This document shows, piece by piece, positions 29,281-39,215 of a stretch of DNA of 64,000 nt; position 1 is the first letter of the stretch; each line of letters begins with the position of its first letter. Source of the DNA: Martensiomyces pterosporus (Eukaryota > Kickxellomycota > Kickxellomycetes > Kickxellales > Kickxellaceae); contig MU603934.1 of the NCBI GenBank assembly GCA_025201845.1, positions 1 to 64,000 on the forward strand, written 5' to 3'. The notes under the pieces were generated by a model that had not been told where the DNA came from, made no database searches, and was given only the letters and a program-made list of their open reading frames with translations. Position numbers and translations under genes: made by a program.

Positions 29281-32200
29281 TTACTGGTTGATGTGGAGAC
29301 CGCTGGAAAATGGGTCCGCCTTTGGGCCTGGAGAGCCACTCCCCTGCCCAGGCCCTGTAGGCCCACTAGCGCCAATGTTTGTGCCAGGGCTGCTGCTGCC
29401 ACCGCCATCATTACTGACGCTATTGTGCAGCGCATCATCTGGCAGCGACATAACACTTGCTCGAGAGACAGGCGACGAGAGCGGTGGTCGCGGGCAGAGC
29501 TCTCTTGAGTGATCTGATATGAGCGATGCTGGCGGCGATGCTGGCTGCCAGTCAGATGGGCCAAACCCGCCCATCCCCGTGGCATGGCGAATGAACCCCT
29601 CCGTCAGCGTCCGATCGTGCTTGCGGTCCTTCTCGCTATGACGAGATCTAAGTATCTCCTTAAGCGACTTGCGTCCCTTCAGCACCTCGCGGATATTGTA
29701 GCCAGCCTTCTTCAGCCTAGTAACACCAATGTGAACGGCACGGTCCTCCTCTCCATGGCTGAAGGGGTTGTAGTTGGGGTGCTTGATATGGCGCCGAATC
29801 TCATATGCAACCAGTCTTCTGCGGCGCTTCTCGATGCGGCTCTGCACCTTGGTCCGCCGCATACCCCTGCCGAGCAGGTCTGAGAAGAAGGAAACGGCCG
29901 AGACGACCAAGAACGTCTCGAGAGCAACGGCGATGAAGCACAGGCAGATAAACACAATCTCGCCTTCGGTGGTTTGGGGCACAATGTCGCCGTAGCCGAT
30001 GGTGGTGAACGCCACATAGCAAAAGTACATAGCATCAAAGTAGCTCCAGTGTCTGCGCTCAAAAGCGTAGAATATACCGGCGCTCATGCACCAGAAGCAG
30101 ATGTTCAGCGTCAACGCTGCCCACAGCTGCTTGGTGATATTGCGGATGCCCCTCTCTTTGCGAGTCTGCTGAGTGCTGCCACCGCGCTTACTGCCCTTGC
30201 CCCTGCCCTTGGCACCCTTGGCCTGCCCGCCGCCTCTTGATTCAGAGGTGCGGCTGTTCTGTCCACTCTTTCCCCTGCGCTTCCTAAGGATATTGTCGCC
30301 CTGAATGGTCTGCCCTGTTGGTGCATCAATACCTCCAGCGATATACTCGTCGTCGTTGTCATCATTGCTATCTCCCTCGTCGCTGAATCGATCGTCGTAG
30401 TCACTGCGTTTGCCACCTTCAACATCCTCGCCAGGCTTTCTCTTTTTGTGCAAACCAAGGCGGACACGCATACGACCCCAGAATCCGGGCTGCAGGATGG
30501 CCTCGCGGACTTGCGACAGACGAGATGCCGTAGTGTACGATCTCTCCATCGGGAACGGAGCCTCGTCTTGGTCTGTGCTATGGCGGCCGCGGCCAATCGC
30601 CCGTAGCCTACTGGGGAAATCCCTGCCAGAAGACATGAGGTTTCTGGAGCTCAGTGGCTCGTGCGGCAAATCAAGTGTTTGTTCTGTCATCGTCCTGTTC
30701 ACATCGAGGGGGCTAAGTGGTCTGACTACAGGCAGCCTGTATTCGTCTTCATCGTCTTCATCGTCTTCATCTTCTACAGGCACCATGCCCTGGCCATTGT
30801 CCCAGTCGCCACGGCTGTTGCCCAGCTCCAAATCCGAGCCCCCGCTTTCGACCCCCGGGTCTTCCTCAAGTTTGCGCCGCAGCCAATGCGGGATTCCGAT
30901 CCGCACGCGCCGCCTCTTCGACAGAAATATGCGGCCCAACATATCCGTGAATACCTCATGCCAGCTGCGGTGCTGCGGCCGAGCAGCCAGGCGCCGTTTG
31001 ACATGGCTTAGTGTCACATCCTGCTCAATCTTGCGGCGCTTCGCCTCGATCTCGCGTCGGGCAGTGTGGATCTTAGCCCTGGTGATCTGGATGATGACAT
31101 TACGCGTGTGCAGAAGCATAAGACCGAACATCAGGATGCCCAGCGGTCCGTAAATCAGCTGCAATATGCGTGAGTATGTCTTTGTCGGCGACGTGTTGCC
31201 AAAGCCGATAGTGGTCACTGTGACCATGCAGAACATGATGCTGGTGATTGTGTCCCAGTTCTCGATCTTTGACCACGCATAGCCGCCAATTCCAATCCAC
31301 ACGACCACGAGGATGATATTGAACTGCAGCATACGCTGCTGCCGTGACATACCAGACCCACGGTACCTGAATCCAGGGGTGATCAGGACGTCAAGCAGCA
31401 GTAGCAAGGCATTGAGCAGCGCCACCACTGCGCCCGCATACGAGCTGTAGTACTCACCAGTGAGATGGGCGTCTGGGTGTCTTGACCGCTCGCGGTCCCG
31501 GAACATGATGGCGCTGGCGAGGATGAGGACGGCGTTGATAAAGTTGGTAATGATCGACGTCATCGTGGTTCTCAGCACATCAAATTCCAGGCAACGCAAA
31601 ACAAAGCAGAATCCGCTGATGACGATAAGGATGAGCGAGATGACGGAGGACACCAGGTACCCCACGGGGTTGTTGACGGTCGTCTTGCTGCCATCGGGAC
31701 TGAGTGCGTCGTACTGGAGCCAGCCACGGCCCAGCAGTATCACATTGAGCAGAATGTTGATGGGGATCAGGTAGCCGCCATACGTCACCAGAGCGCGGAA
31801 GTTGTGTCGCGACTTGATGAGGTGCTTCAGTGGGTTGGGTGCTCTTTCGGCTTTCTCTGGCTGGTTGCTGAACGTCAGCTCGATGCGGCGCAAGTCGTTG
31901 GTGATCTCGCGGCCTAGGCGCATGGGCGGCAAGTCGTCGATTCCTGTCTCCATATCGCCGCCATCCTTCTCCTTTACTGACGACATGGTCAGTATCCGAG
32001 GCAAAGAGTGGATAGAGCCTACAGAGCTTGCACGAACCTGTCGTGTGTCTGCGTGACCAAAGACATTGTACACAGATAGTGTGCGAGCGCGTGGAAAGCC
32101 CAGCTGCTCCAGCATGGGAGAGCTGCTGCCTGTCTCTGGTGGGGTGGTCGGTGCTGACTCCTCGTTCTGTCTGTGGTATCGTCGCGGGAACTCGTAGTTT

Positions 32201-32862
32201 TCTGGCGTTGCTGCCCAGTGTGCAGCCATGCTGTCTCGAGGCAGCGACGAGAAATGCGAGTGCGATCGGCTGTGGATATGGCTATGTGGCTCACCCTTGA
32301 GGTATGCGGGGCCAGCCCTGCTCTTGCTGCGGCTGGCGTCTGTCTCCAAGTGCGGCATACTTTCTGGGTTGCTTTCTGTCGGGGTATTTGCATGCACCTG
32401 CCCAGGAGTCAGAGTGCTGTGCTGTTCTGTTTTCAGCTGCGATATCGCCGAGTATGATCTCGCGTGGCTGCTGAGGGCAATATGCATACGCAGTGGCTTT
32501 CTGCGCGGAGAGCGCTGATCCAAGAGACCAAGACGGCTAGTGCTGCTTGGTTCGCGACGGTGGACAAAGTCTGGGTTGCTGCTGACCCGCTGGCCAACAC
32601 CAATGCCAGCCACGTCGGAGTAAACACTCGGCGCCTCTTCGGGCGAGGGTTCCTTGGGCATGTCGAGAAAGGTGACTACCCGGTGGCGATCCTCTCCGTC
32701 GCTCGAATCGGCATCCTCGCTGCCACCATCGCTATTGTCGCCGTCGTAGTCGTCCTCGTTCAGGTTAGAGTCGTCAGCGTCAGCGTCCTTAGTCTGGGTT
32801 GTTCCGGGGTCATGATCCCCGTTGGAGTCCAAGCTCGAACCAGGGTCGTCTGTGCGCTGCAT
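29281..32862 (-). CDS. TOK1: TOK-type outward-rectifier potassium channel (two pore domains)
   Basis: The first ATG is at 32862, giving 1193 residues. After an acidic, disordered N-terminal third (about 1-330), eight membrane helices carry two pore loops: the first filter is TTIGFGNTSPT (near residue 552) and the second TTIGYGDIVPQ (near 954). The eight-helix, two-pore plan is unique to fungal TOK channels, which pass outward K+ current at the plasma membrane and set membrane potential. The first filter has Asn after GFG where yeast Tok1 has Asp. A long charged loop of about 300 residues separates the pores, with acidic tracts encoded by a 9-bp repeat near 30747. The C-tail is basic then Ser/Gly/Pro-rich. 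Confidence 0.9.
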   Translation of the reverse strand: MQRTDDPGSSLDSNGDHDPGTTQTKDADADDSNLNEDDYDGDNSDGGSEDADSSDGEDRHRVVTFLDMPKEPSPEEAPSVYSDVAGIGVGQRVSSNPDFVHRREPSSTSRLGLLDQRSPRRKPLRMHIALSSHARSYSAISQLKTEQHSTLTPGQVHANTPTESNPESMPHLETDASRSKSRAGPAYLKGEPHSHIHSRSHSHFSSLPRDSMAAHWAATPENYEFPRRYHRQNEESAPTTPPETGSSSPMLEQLGFPRARTLSVYNVFGHADTRQVRASSVGSIHSLPRILTMSSVKEKDGGDMETGIDDLPPMRLGREITNDLRRIELTFSNQPEKAERAPNPLKHLIKSRHNFRALVTYGGYLIPINILLNVILLGRGWLQYDALSPDGSKTTVNNPVGYLVSSVISLILIVISGFCFVLRCLEFDVLRTTMTSIITNFINAVLILASAIMFRDRERSRHPDAHLTGEYYSSYAGAVVALLNALLLLLDVLITPGFRYRGSGMSRQQRMLQFNIILVVVWIGIGGYAWSKIENWDTITSIMFCMVTVTTIGFGNTSPTKTYSRILQLIYGPLGILMFGLMLLHTRNVIIQITRAKIHTARREIEAKRRKIEQDVTLSHVKRRLAARPQHRSWHEVFTDMLGRIFLSKRRRVRIGIPHWLRRKLEEDPGVESGGSDLELGNSRGDWDNGQGMVPVEDEDDEDDEDEYRLPVVRPLSPLDVNRTMTEQTLDLPHEPLSSRNLMSSGRDFPSRLRAIGRGRHSTDQDEAPFPMERSYTTASRLSQVREAILQPGFWGRMRVRLGLHKKRKPGEDVEGGKRSDYDDRFSDEGDSNDDNDDEYIAGGIDAPTGQTIQGDNILRKRRGKSGQNSRTSESRGGGQAKGAKGRGKGSKRGGSTQQTRKERGIRNITKQLWAALTLNICFWCMSAGIFYAFERRHWSYFDAMYFCYVAFTTIGYGDIVPQTTEGEIVFICLCFIAVALETFLVVSAVSFFSDLLGRGMRRTKVQSRIEKRRRRLVAYEIRRHIKHPNYNPFSHGEEDRAVHIGVTRLKKAGYNIREVLKGRKSLKEILRSRHSEKDRKHDRTLTEGFIRHATGMGGFGPSDWQPASPPASLISDHSRELCPRPPLSSPVSRASVMSLPDDALHNSVSNDGGGSSSPGTNIGASGPTGPGQGSGSPGPKADPFSSGLHINQ

Positions 32863-33504
32863 ATGCCGGATACCAAGCAAACAAGGGACGTGCCACCTTT
32901 ACAGAAGACCCGTCCGCTGGTAACGAAAAAAAATTAAAAATAAAAAAGGATATTGAACAGGCGGAGGAGATGGCAAGGCAAGGTAGCAAGCAGGAGCAAT
33001 ACGGGTGCCGGTGGAGAGCAGGCTCAAGCAACAACAGATTTTTTTTTTTGGGCAAAGAGGAGGATTAGAGTGCAAAAGGGAGTGCTGCCTTGGCGGAGCT
33101 GAGAAGCAAGGGCGCGCAAACAAAAACAAGGCGAGAGTCGTGGGGGAAGAGGCAAATGGAATGGCTGGGGTTCGCATTAGAAGAAAAATGATTTCTAGAT
33201 CTCATGCGTAGCAGTGGCAGCACACAGCATGGCGCTTTTGGATACACTTGCTGTGGCTACCACTCTGGCGGATGCAGCGGCTGAAAGAAAAGGAAAACGC
33301 AAAGGACAGCGATGTGGAGATATAGCGGGGCTGCAGGGCCAAGTAGCTACGACAGATACACATGCATGTAGCATGAGCGGCAGAGTTGGCAGTACAGCGC
33401 CTCCGCAAGTTTGCTACTTCTTTATTATTATTCAGTATGCCAGAGAACCAAGAGATACGGCTGCGCTGTTTCCTCACAAAGCAAGTCGCTGGCAGATCCT
33501 GTTG
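32863..33504. other. Upstream region of the TOK gene and 3' flank of the HD gene
   Basis: An A-rich tract (near 32926-32948) and a T-run (near 33040) lie in the probable TOK promoter. No gene is recognised. Confidence 0.5.
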
Positions 33505-34323
33505 CTAGACTGCCCCAAAGCTGTACTCGGCATCGATCTGCTGCAGGAATTGGAACATAAAGTCGTGGCGGCGCTGAGCCTCCTGCCGTCCAAGCTCGGT
33601 CTTCATCATCGAGGCAAGCTTGAGCAGCTTCTCTACACCCAAAAACACACCGGAGAATAAGGCTGTTAGCCGTGTGTTCCAGCGCAAAGCATCTCAGCCA
33701 ACAAAACCGCTACCAATCTCCTTTAGAGACTTACCGTGGAAGTGGGCAATGGCCGTGCCAGTTGTGCCGCTGCTCTGGCTAACGTACTGCTCATAGGTGA
33801 TGTCTTCGATGGCGCTGTCTTCGGGGTCATGGAGTGTGCGGTTGCGGGCACCCGAGAACGCAGCACATCTAAGCACGCCAAATGCACCGATGGCGTCCAG
33901 ACGATCCGCATCCTGGACGCAGGCCAGCTCCAAGCAGTCCCGGCGCCACTGGCGCTCATCGGGGTCGCTGGTGCCCAGCCTATCCTGTTCCTGTGCTTGC
34001 AGCTCCTTCCTGAACGACACGTTGTCCACGATTCGGCGGACAAGAACGGCTCTCTCACGGTCAAGTCCCGCAGCCACCAGAAAATCGACGCTGGAGAAAG
34101 CAGCCTCGCCGTCGCTTCTATACTTCGCATCGTCGACATCATGCAGAAGCGCAGCCAAGTGCACAATGAGCTCGTCCACAGGCCGATTCTTGGATTCAGC
34201 CCTAGCAAGGACCATCGCCTGCCGCACAACTCTTGCGACATGGAGCCAGTCATGGGAGCAGTCGTATTTGGCCATGTACTCGCGCACAAACTGCTCCGTT
34301 TTCTCCACTATTTCCTCGGACAT
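33505..34323 (-). CDS. HD-domain metal-dependent phosphohydrolase, two exons
   Basis: Exon 1 is 34323-33735 and exon 2 33632-33505. The joined protein has 238 residues and reads through without a stop. It contains an HD fold: H24 and H28 in CSHDWLHVARVV, the metal-binding HD pair H61-D62 in LAALLHDVDDAKY, and a distal Asp in CVQDADRLDAIGAFG. The intron is confirmed by family logic: exon 1 ends AHFH and exon 2 resumes EKLLKLASMMKT, the usual HFxEKLLKL motif of this subgroup. These enzymes hydrolyse phosphate esters of nucleotides or related compounds; the substrate is unknown. Start: the ATG next to the typical SEEIVEKTEQFVREYM helix. Confidence 0.86.
33633..33734 (-). other. Spliceosomal intron in the HD-domain gene (102 bp)
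   Basis: GTAAGT at the donor (33734) and TAG at the acceptor (33633). Removal restores a continuous frame and the conserved HFHEKLLKL segment; without splicing the protein would stop after about 15 unrelated residues. Confidence 0.85.
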
Positions 34324-34906
34324 CTTCCCCGCTTGTTTATTATTGGCGCTATTTGAGAAGCAAAAGAGACAAGACAGCGGGAGGTAGAAAGGGAAGGAGG
34401 TTGGCCCACATTTCGACTGCGGCATGGGCATAACCACGGTTTCAGAGCAGCATCCGTCGCTATCCAGCGCCCAATAGCAGGGAGAACCATGTTTTGCACA
34501 CGGTGATCTACAGATTCCGCAGCTCTTCTCAATCGGCTGTAGCTGAGCCGTGTGCTAGAGCTGGCAGACTTGTTGTGTGGCCTGGCGCCCTTGTTGTTTG
34601 CGTAGACAGTGCTCTCGTTGTGGCGGGGCAGCTGGACGCTCTTGCACTGGCCACCGCCAAAACTGCCCCTGGGTCAGACCACCAGACGGCACACCAATGC
34701 CAAACACTTGGCTGCTTCCAGAAGAAAGCTGCAGCCCAGGCCTGAGGTATCCACACCCGCCATGTCTGATCCAACAGCACCAAAGATACAGCACGGCATG
34801 CCAAGTTTTGTAAATAGCATGCTTTTTGTGATATTGTATGAAGAAAAACGGAGGAAGCCTTTAACCAGTGTGGCCCAGCAAGAGCAGCTTGTATCTTGCG
34901 ATACAC
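34324..34906. other. Intergenic region, nothing recognised
   Basis: This is the 5' flank of the HD gene and the 3' flank of NOP12. The overlapping short frames lack motifs. Confidence 0.5.
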
Positions 34907-36283
34907 CTACGCACGCTTCCTGGATCCGCCGCGAGATCCACCACGAGAGCCACCACGAGATCCACCACGAGAGCCACCACGAGAGCCACCACGAGAGCCA
35001 CCGCGAGAGCCACCACGCGCTCCACCGCGAGAGCCGCCACGCGCTCCACCGCGGAATCCGCCCCGCGATGCGCCGTCTCTTGCGCCGGCAGCATTAAGCT
35101 TGTTTTCAGCAAAAGTTTTGCTTCTTGCCGTGCGGCGCTTCTTTGTCGACGGCTTATCGCCCTTGGCCGACCGCGTGCCCTCAAACACGGCACCGTCAGG
35201 AGCACCCGCGGCGTTGCCTGTATCCTTTCCCTTTCCATTGGCAGTGCTGGCAGCCGCATCGTTCGCGCGCTTCTTCTCCTTAATGGCCTTCTCGCTCGCC
35301 CTCTGCACCCGCAGCTTCCTGCCATTGAGCTCCGAGTCATGCATCTTCAGAGCCAGCGTGACTGCTGCGCGATCAGAGAACTGCACATACGCAAATCCCT
35401 TTCCAATACTCGTCGTAGGGTCCCGTACAATCCGGACGTTCTCCACCGTTCCACACGCGCCAAAATGCCTCCACAGGTCTTCCTCCTCCGCGGCAAAGTC
35501 CAGGTTGCCCACAAACACCGAGCGCTTCATGTCCCTGCCCTTCTCATTGCCCGCCAGATCCACACGCAGGTGCTTGTCCTGGAAGATGGTCCCGTTCAGC
35601 TCGAGACACTTCTTCGCCGCCTCCTCTTCGATGAACTCCACGTAGGCGTTACAGGTCTGCCGCTCCGAGTGGAACTTGCCCTGAATGAATGCGATCTTAC
35701 GGGGCAGCAAGTCCGAGAAGGCAATGGACCGGAACCGAATCGCCTTGACCTTGCCGTAGCCCATGCACAGCTTCTTCAGCTCGCTGTACGCATTCTTATC
35801 GGTGATGCAGACGGTAGTTAGGTTGCCGATGAACACAGTGCGCGCGAGAATGGCGGGGTCCTGGGGCATGCGGCCCAGCAGGCTTTTCTTCGCCTTGGGC
35901 TTCTGCTCATCATCCTCCGACACCTCGTCGTCGCCCTCCAGGGAGAGACCGACCTGGCGTGCACGCTTGGCCTTGGCCATGCGCTCGTTGTCGTCCTTTG
36001 ATTTAGGAGCAGGAGCCGCGCTGGGCTGTGTCTTCTGCGTCTTGCTCTTCTTTTCCTTCTTCTTTTCCTTCTTTCCCTTCTTCGCACTCGGTGCTCCGGC
36101 AGATCCAGTCTCTTCGCCAGACTCAGCGGGCCCCACAGGCATCGGCCTGGCAGCCACCGGCTTTACTGGCACTGGAGGAGGTGCGTTTTTGAACAGATCG
36201 TCAATCTTGCTGTCGATAGCCGCCCCGCCCTTCGCGCCGCCTACAAGCAGCTGCGACAGCTCGCCATTCTTATATTCCGACAT
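34907..36283 (-). CDS. NOP12: Nucleolar RNA-binding protein Nop12 (RBM34-like), with RGG-type tail
   Basis: The 458-residue protein has a Lys/Glu-rich basic stretch (KKGKKEKKKEKKSK), then two RRMs. RRM1 begins RTVFIGNLTTVCITDK and carries the characteristic LLPRKIAFIQGKFH insertion; RRM2 has RSVFVGNLDFAAEEEDLWRHFG and GKGFAYVQFSD (RNP2 and RNP1). This order is that of Nop12, needed for 60S ribosomal subunit maturation and 5.8S/25S rRNA processing in the nucleolus. The C-terminus is a long Arg-Gly-Gly / Arg-Gly-Gly-Ser repeat ending RKRA. Such RGG tails bind RNA and are arginine-methylated. Start: the only ATG before the domain. Confidence 0.9.
   Translation of the reverse strand: MSEYKNGELSQLLVGGAKGGAAIDSKIDDLFKNAPPPVPVKPVAARPMPVGPAESGEETGSAGAPSAKKGKKEKKKEKKSKTQKTQPSAAPAPKSKDDNERMAKAKRARQVGLSLEGDDEVSEDDEQKPKAKKSLLGRMPQDPAILARTVFIGNLTTVCITDKNAYSELKKLCMGYGKVKAIRFRSIAFSDLLPRKIAFIQGKFHSERQTCNAYVEFIEEEAAKKCLELNGTIFQDKHLRVDLAGNEKGRDMKRSVFVGNLDFAAEEEDLWRHFGACGTVENVRIVRDPTTSIGKGFAYVQFSDRAAVTLALKMHDSELNGRKLRVQRASEKAIKEKKRANDAAASTANGKGKDTGNAAGAPDGAVFEGTRSAKGDKPSTKKRRTARSKTFAENKLNAAGARDGASRGGFRGGARGGSRGGARGGSRGGSRGGSRGGSRGGSRGGSRGGSRGGSRKRA
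34922..35063. repeat. Array of 12-bp units encoding the Nop12 RGGS tail
   Basis: Roughly a dozen imperfect 12-bp units with the plus-strand consensus GAGAGCCACCAC (GATCCACC variants) run in tandem. They encode RGGS/RGGA/RGGF repeats on the minus strand. Length is likely to vary between strains. Confidence 0.85.
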
Positions 36284-36479
36284 GTGTGTGTGTGTAGAGT
36301 TACTGTTTCCCCTTTGCGCTGGAGCTGGGAGAGAGCATTAATATTTGTAGGAGGTGCAAAAACAAAGCAGAGAGCGGCAAGCAGACTGAATTGCGAGGGA
36401 GGGAATATGCAGCCATGTAAACTTTTTTTTTTTTCCTGCCTAAAACGCTATATACATTTTTTGCGCTAATAACGACTAA

Positions 36480-38630
36480 TCACGAATTTAATTCATACCA
36501 CGTGACCCACTCCTTCATGGCCTTGCGGCGCCGCGCTTCCTGCGAGTCGCTCTCGCTGAGCTCACACTGCGCCAGAATGCGCTTGGCAAAACGAACCAGC
36601 TCGATCGTCTGTTCCTTGCGCTCAGCCGCCTGCATGCCTGCGTTCATGAACACGTCTGATCCAAGCCTACTGGCCTTCGAATAAACAAACGGGCTGATCC
36701 GGATCTCCGGGGGCAGTGGCTGCTTCGCCTGCGGACACACGCTGACGCTCTCGACGTACATCACCCACGGCAGCACCTTTCTGATGTCGCTGGCCATGTC
36801 CTTGGGGAACACTCGGCTGAACACGGTCCAATAAGACAGCATCACCGTTAGGATCGCTGTTGAGGACTTCCACGGCGGGAGCTCGAAGCGGCGCTGCAGA
36901 GTGGCGGTCCAGGGCTCGGCACATGTGGATGAAAGGCTGCCGCCCTTCTTGAGCCGCTCAACAAGAAGAGCTGTCAGGGCGCAGTGGCTGCTGCACATAA
37001 AGGAGACGATTTCACGGGAGATGCTGAGCGCTGGCTTGCACGCAACCATGTTTTGCACTTTGAGGCTGTCCTTGTCTGGCGTGCTGTCCAAGTAGATGAG
37101 GACTGGGCCGTCGTCGACTGTTGGCGTGCTGTCAGGACATGCACGTTTTTTCCGTGGCTGCGGAGTAGAGGGCGGCTGCGTTAGTGGCTTGGCCGTTGAG
37201 GGCGCTGCTGGGGCGGTTCGATTGCAAACATCCACAAGGCTTTGCTCAGGGGCATCCGCCATATCGACATCCATTTCCTCGCTCTCAGAATCGCTAATAC
37301 ATATCGCGACCTGGGCAACGGGCTGCTGCTGTTTCGCCGCAGAGTTAAACAGCACCTCGTATGCTGGTCCGCTACTAGTGCCGTCAGGCGGGAATTGCCT
37401 AGAGACACTGCTGCTGGAGACCGGGCTGGGCATAGAGAACGTGAACTCGCTACTCTTACGACCAAACACACAGCCATTCGACGTAGAGGCGCTAGATACA
37501 GGCGACTGCGGTGCGTGCTGTCCGCTGACAGATGTAGGTTTAGCCGGACGGTGGCGACCTTTCTCTCGACCAGCCTGTGCGCGCCTAGGACTAACAGAGC
37601 TGGTAGCTGCACGCTGCGAGGCGCGTACTGGTATCTGCGAGCGCAGTCGCTTGGTGATACAGCCTTCGGCACTCTCTGTGCCTGAATCAAATTGCTCCTG
37701 CTGGTGGCGGTTCTGCTGGGCGGGTATATGCGGCTGCCGTGACGGTGCTGCCGCCGCCACTTGCGCTGCTAGTGGCGGTAATGGCTGAAGCGTTGGCAGC
37801 CTTGGTCTGCTCTTTCCACTGGCCTTCCTAGGCTTCGGCTGCGCAATAATCCGCGGTCGCAATTCTGCCGCCACAGCAGAGACTGGCCGTGTGTCGCTTG
37901 ACGTTGCCTGTGCATCTGCATCTGCAGCGGTCGCCACTAGCTTTCGTCTCAGCGGCGTCATTGCCTCCTGCGAGTACCCTCGGATGGCTGAAATAAGCCC
38001 TATGGCGTCGCCCTCCCAGACACCGCACGTTGTGCATCCGTGAATCCTCGCCTTAACGCACAGATTTCTGTCCATGGACAGGATAGTGACAGGCAGCTTT
38101 GTGGCCTCAATAAAGTACATGCAGCAGTCGAGGATCTTGTCGTCGTTGACCTCCTCCCTCTGCAGCGTCTCCGTCTTCATCTGGCACCTCAGCGAGCTGT
38201 CTGCCCTTCCCAGCTCGTCATCCAAATACCTGTTGGCGCTACGAGCCAAGAACCCCACATCCCTCTTTCCCAGTCCGTGCAGGTCCTTTGACGAGCGGCT
38301 GGTTTTGAGCCCATCGAGCTCCTGGATGACCACCCAGGGCACGACGACAACGAGGCCGTAGCGCAGTGAGATCGAGGTCAGCGATTGAATCAACGGCAGG
38401 CTGCTCAGGAGGTAGTTTGTGTCGAGCACGGCGATCATCGTGGCGCGCTTGAGTATGTCTGTTTCAATTCGGCTGAGCGCATGCGCTGAATAATTGCTGG
38501 GCGCAGGGGGGCGTGCGGAGGGCGCAGGGCTGCCAGACTCGGCGGTTAGGTCGACAACAGGCCCCTGTGCATTTGCTGCTGCTGCTGCTGAGGCGTGTCT
38601 CGGTGGCTCGCCATTTCCCGCTGACACCAT
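36480..38630 (-). CDS. SWT1: Swt1-like PIN-domain endoribonuclease (nuclear mRNA surveillance)
   Basis: The 716-residue protein has a PIN domain at about residues 65-205. The acidic active-site residues are in place: D70 (AVLDTNYLL), E104 (VIQELDGLK), D163/D164/D168 (VNDDKILDCC) and D187 (LSMDRNL). Yeast Swt1 uses this PIN domain to cut mRNA at nuclear pores in perinuclear quality control, and it cooperates with TREX. A long Ser/Gln/Pro-rich linker (about 210-480) and a C-terminal helical region (about 520-716) follow, similar to the Swt1 C-terminal domain. Putative SUMO/acidic patches appear around CISDSESEEMDVDMAD. It is transcribed divergently from an amino-acid transporter gene. Confidence 0.82.
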   Translation of the reverse strand: MVSAGNGEPPRHASAAAAANAQGPVVDLTAESGSPAPSARPPAPSNYSAHALSRIETDILKRATMIAVLDTNYLLSSLPLIQSLTSISLRYGLVVVVPWVVIQELDGLKTSRSSKDLHGLGKRDVGFLARSANRYLDDELGRADSSLRCQMKTETLQREEVNDDKILDCCMYFIEATKLPVTILSMDRNLCVKARIHGCTTCGVWEGDAIGLISAIRGYSQEAMTPLRRKLVATAADADAQATSSDTRPVSAVAAELRPRIIAQPKPRKASGKSRPRLPTLQPLPPLAAQVAAAAPSRQPHIPAQQNRHQQEQFDSGTESAEGCITKRLRSQIPVRASQRAATSSVSPRRAQAGREKGRHRPAKPTSVSGQHAPQSPVSSASTSNGCVFGRKSSEFTFSMPSPVSSSSVSRQFPPDGTSSGPAYEVLFNSAAKQQQPVAQVAICISDSESEEMDVDMADAPEQSLVDVCNRTAPAAPSTAKPLTQPPSTPQPRKKRACPDSTPTVDDGPVLIYLDSTPDKDSLKVQNMVACKPALSISREIVSFMCSSHCALTALLVERLKKGGSLSSTCAEPWTATLQRRFELPPWKSSTAILTVMLSYWTVFSRVFPKDMASDIRKVLPWVMYVESVSVCPQAKQPLPPEIRISPFVYSKASRLGSDVFMNAGMQAAERKEQTIELVRFAKRILAQCELSESDSQEARRRKAMKEWVTWYELNS

Positions 38631-39215
38631 GCCCAGCTGCCTTGTTGCTCAATCCAGACAACCTGCCCCAGCTGTCTCCGGTGTGCAAGTAGAAGTGTAT
38701 AGGGGCGCTCGTTGCAAACAGCAGACAAGCAAAAAATAAGTTAATTAGGAGCTGGAGTGACGAAAAAGAGAAGCAGTAGGCGGATCCAAAGGGCCGCACG
38801 CACCCAATAAAGAACAGGTACAGCCGGCGCTTTCCCAGCAGCGCGGCAAGGGCTTTGCAGCTGTGGATGCTGGGCGTGTTTCGTGTGCTTGTGGCTCACC
38901 GCCCCTGCTGCCCGCATCCAAGGGCCGCTGATCCCGTGACCCACAGCGGCGCTTCTCTGTTCCATCGCCTTGGCCAGAGCAGGATTTCCTGGCTGGGATA
39001 GCAGTCATGCGGACCCGTTGGCAGTCGAGGGGGCGGGGAGTAGCATCTGAAAGGCCTGCGTGCTACAAGGCCAGCCTCTCTCCTCTGCTCAGCGGCGTCT
39101 TTCTCCTTACCTTGCCCTTCCATCTCTTGCGTACCTCCTACTCGCCGTTCAGCCTGCACACGCAAAGTGCCCTTGTGTACCACACCAACGCAGCAGACTT
39201 TCCTCAGCCGTGCGC
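38631..39215. other. Divergent promoter region between SWT1 and the AVT gene
   Basis: 585 bp with no supported gene. The frame of the AVT gene opens at 39060, but from a non-ATG codon. Confidence 0.5.
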
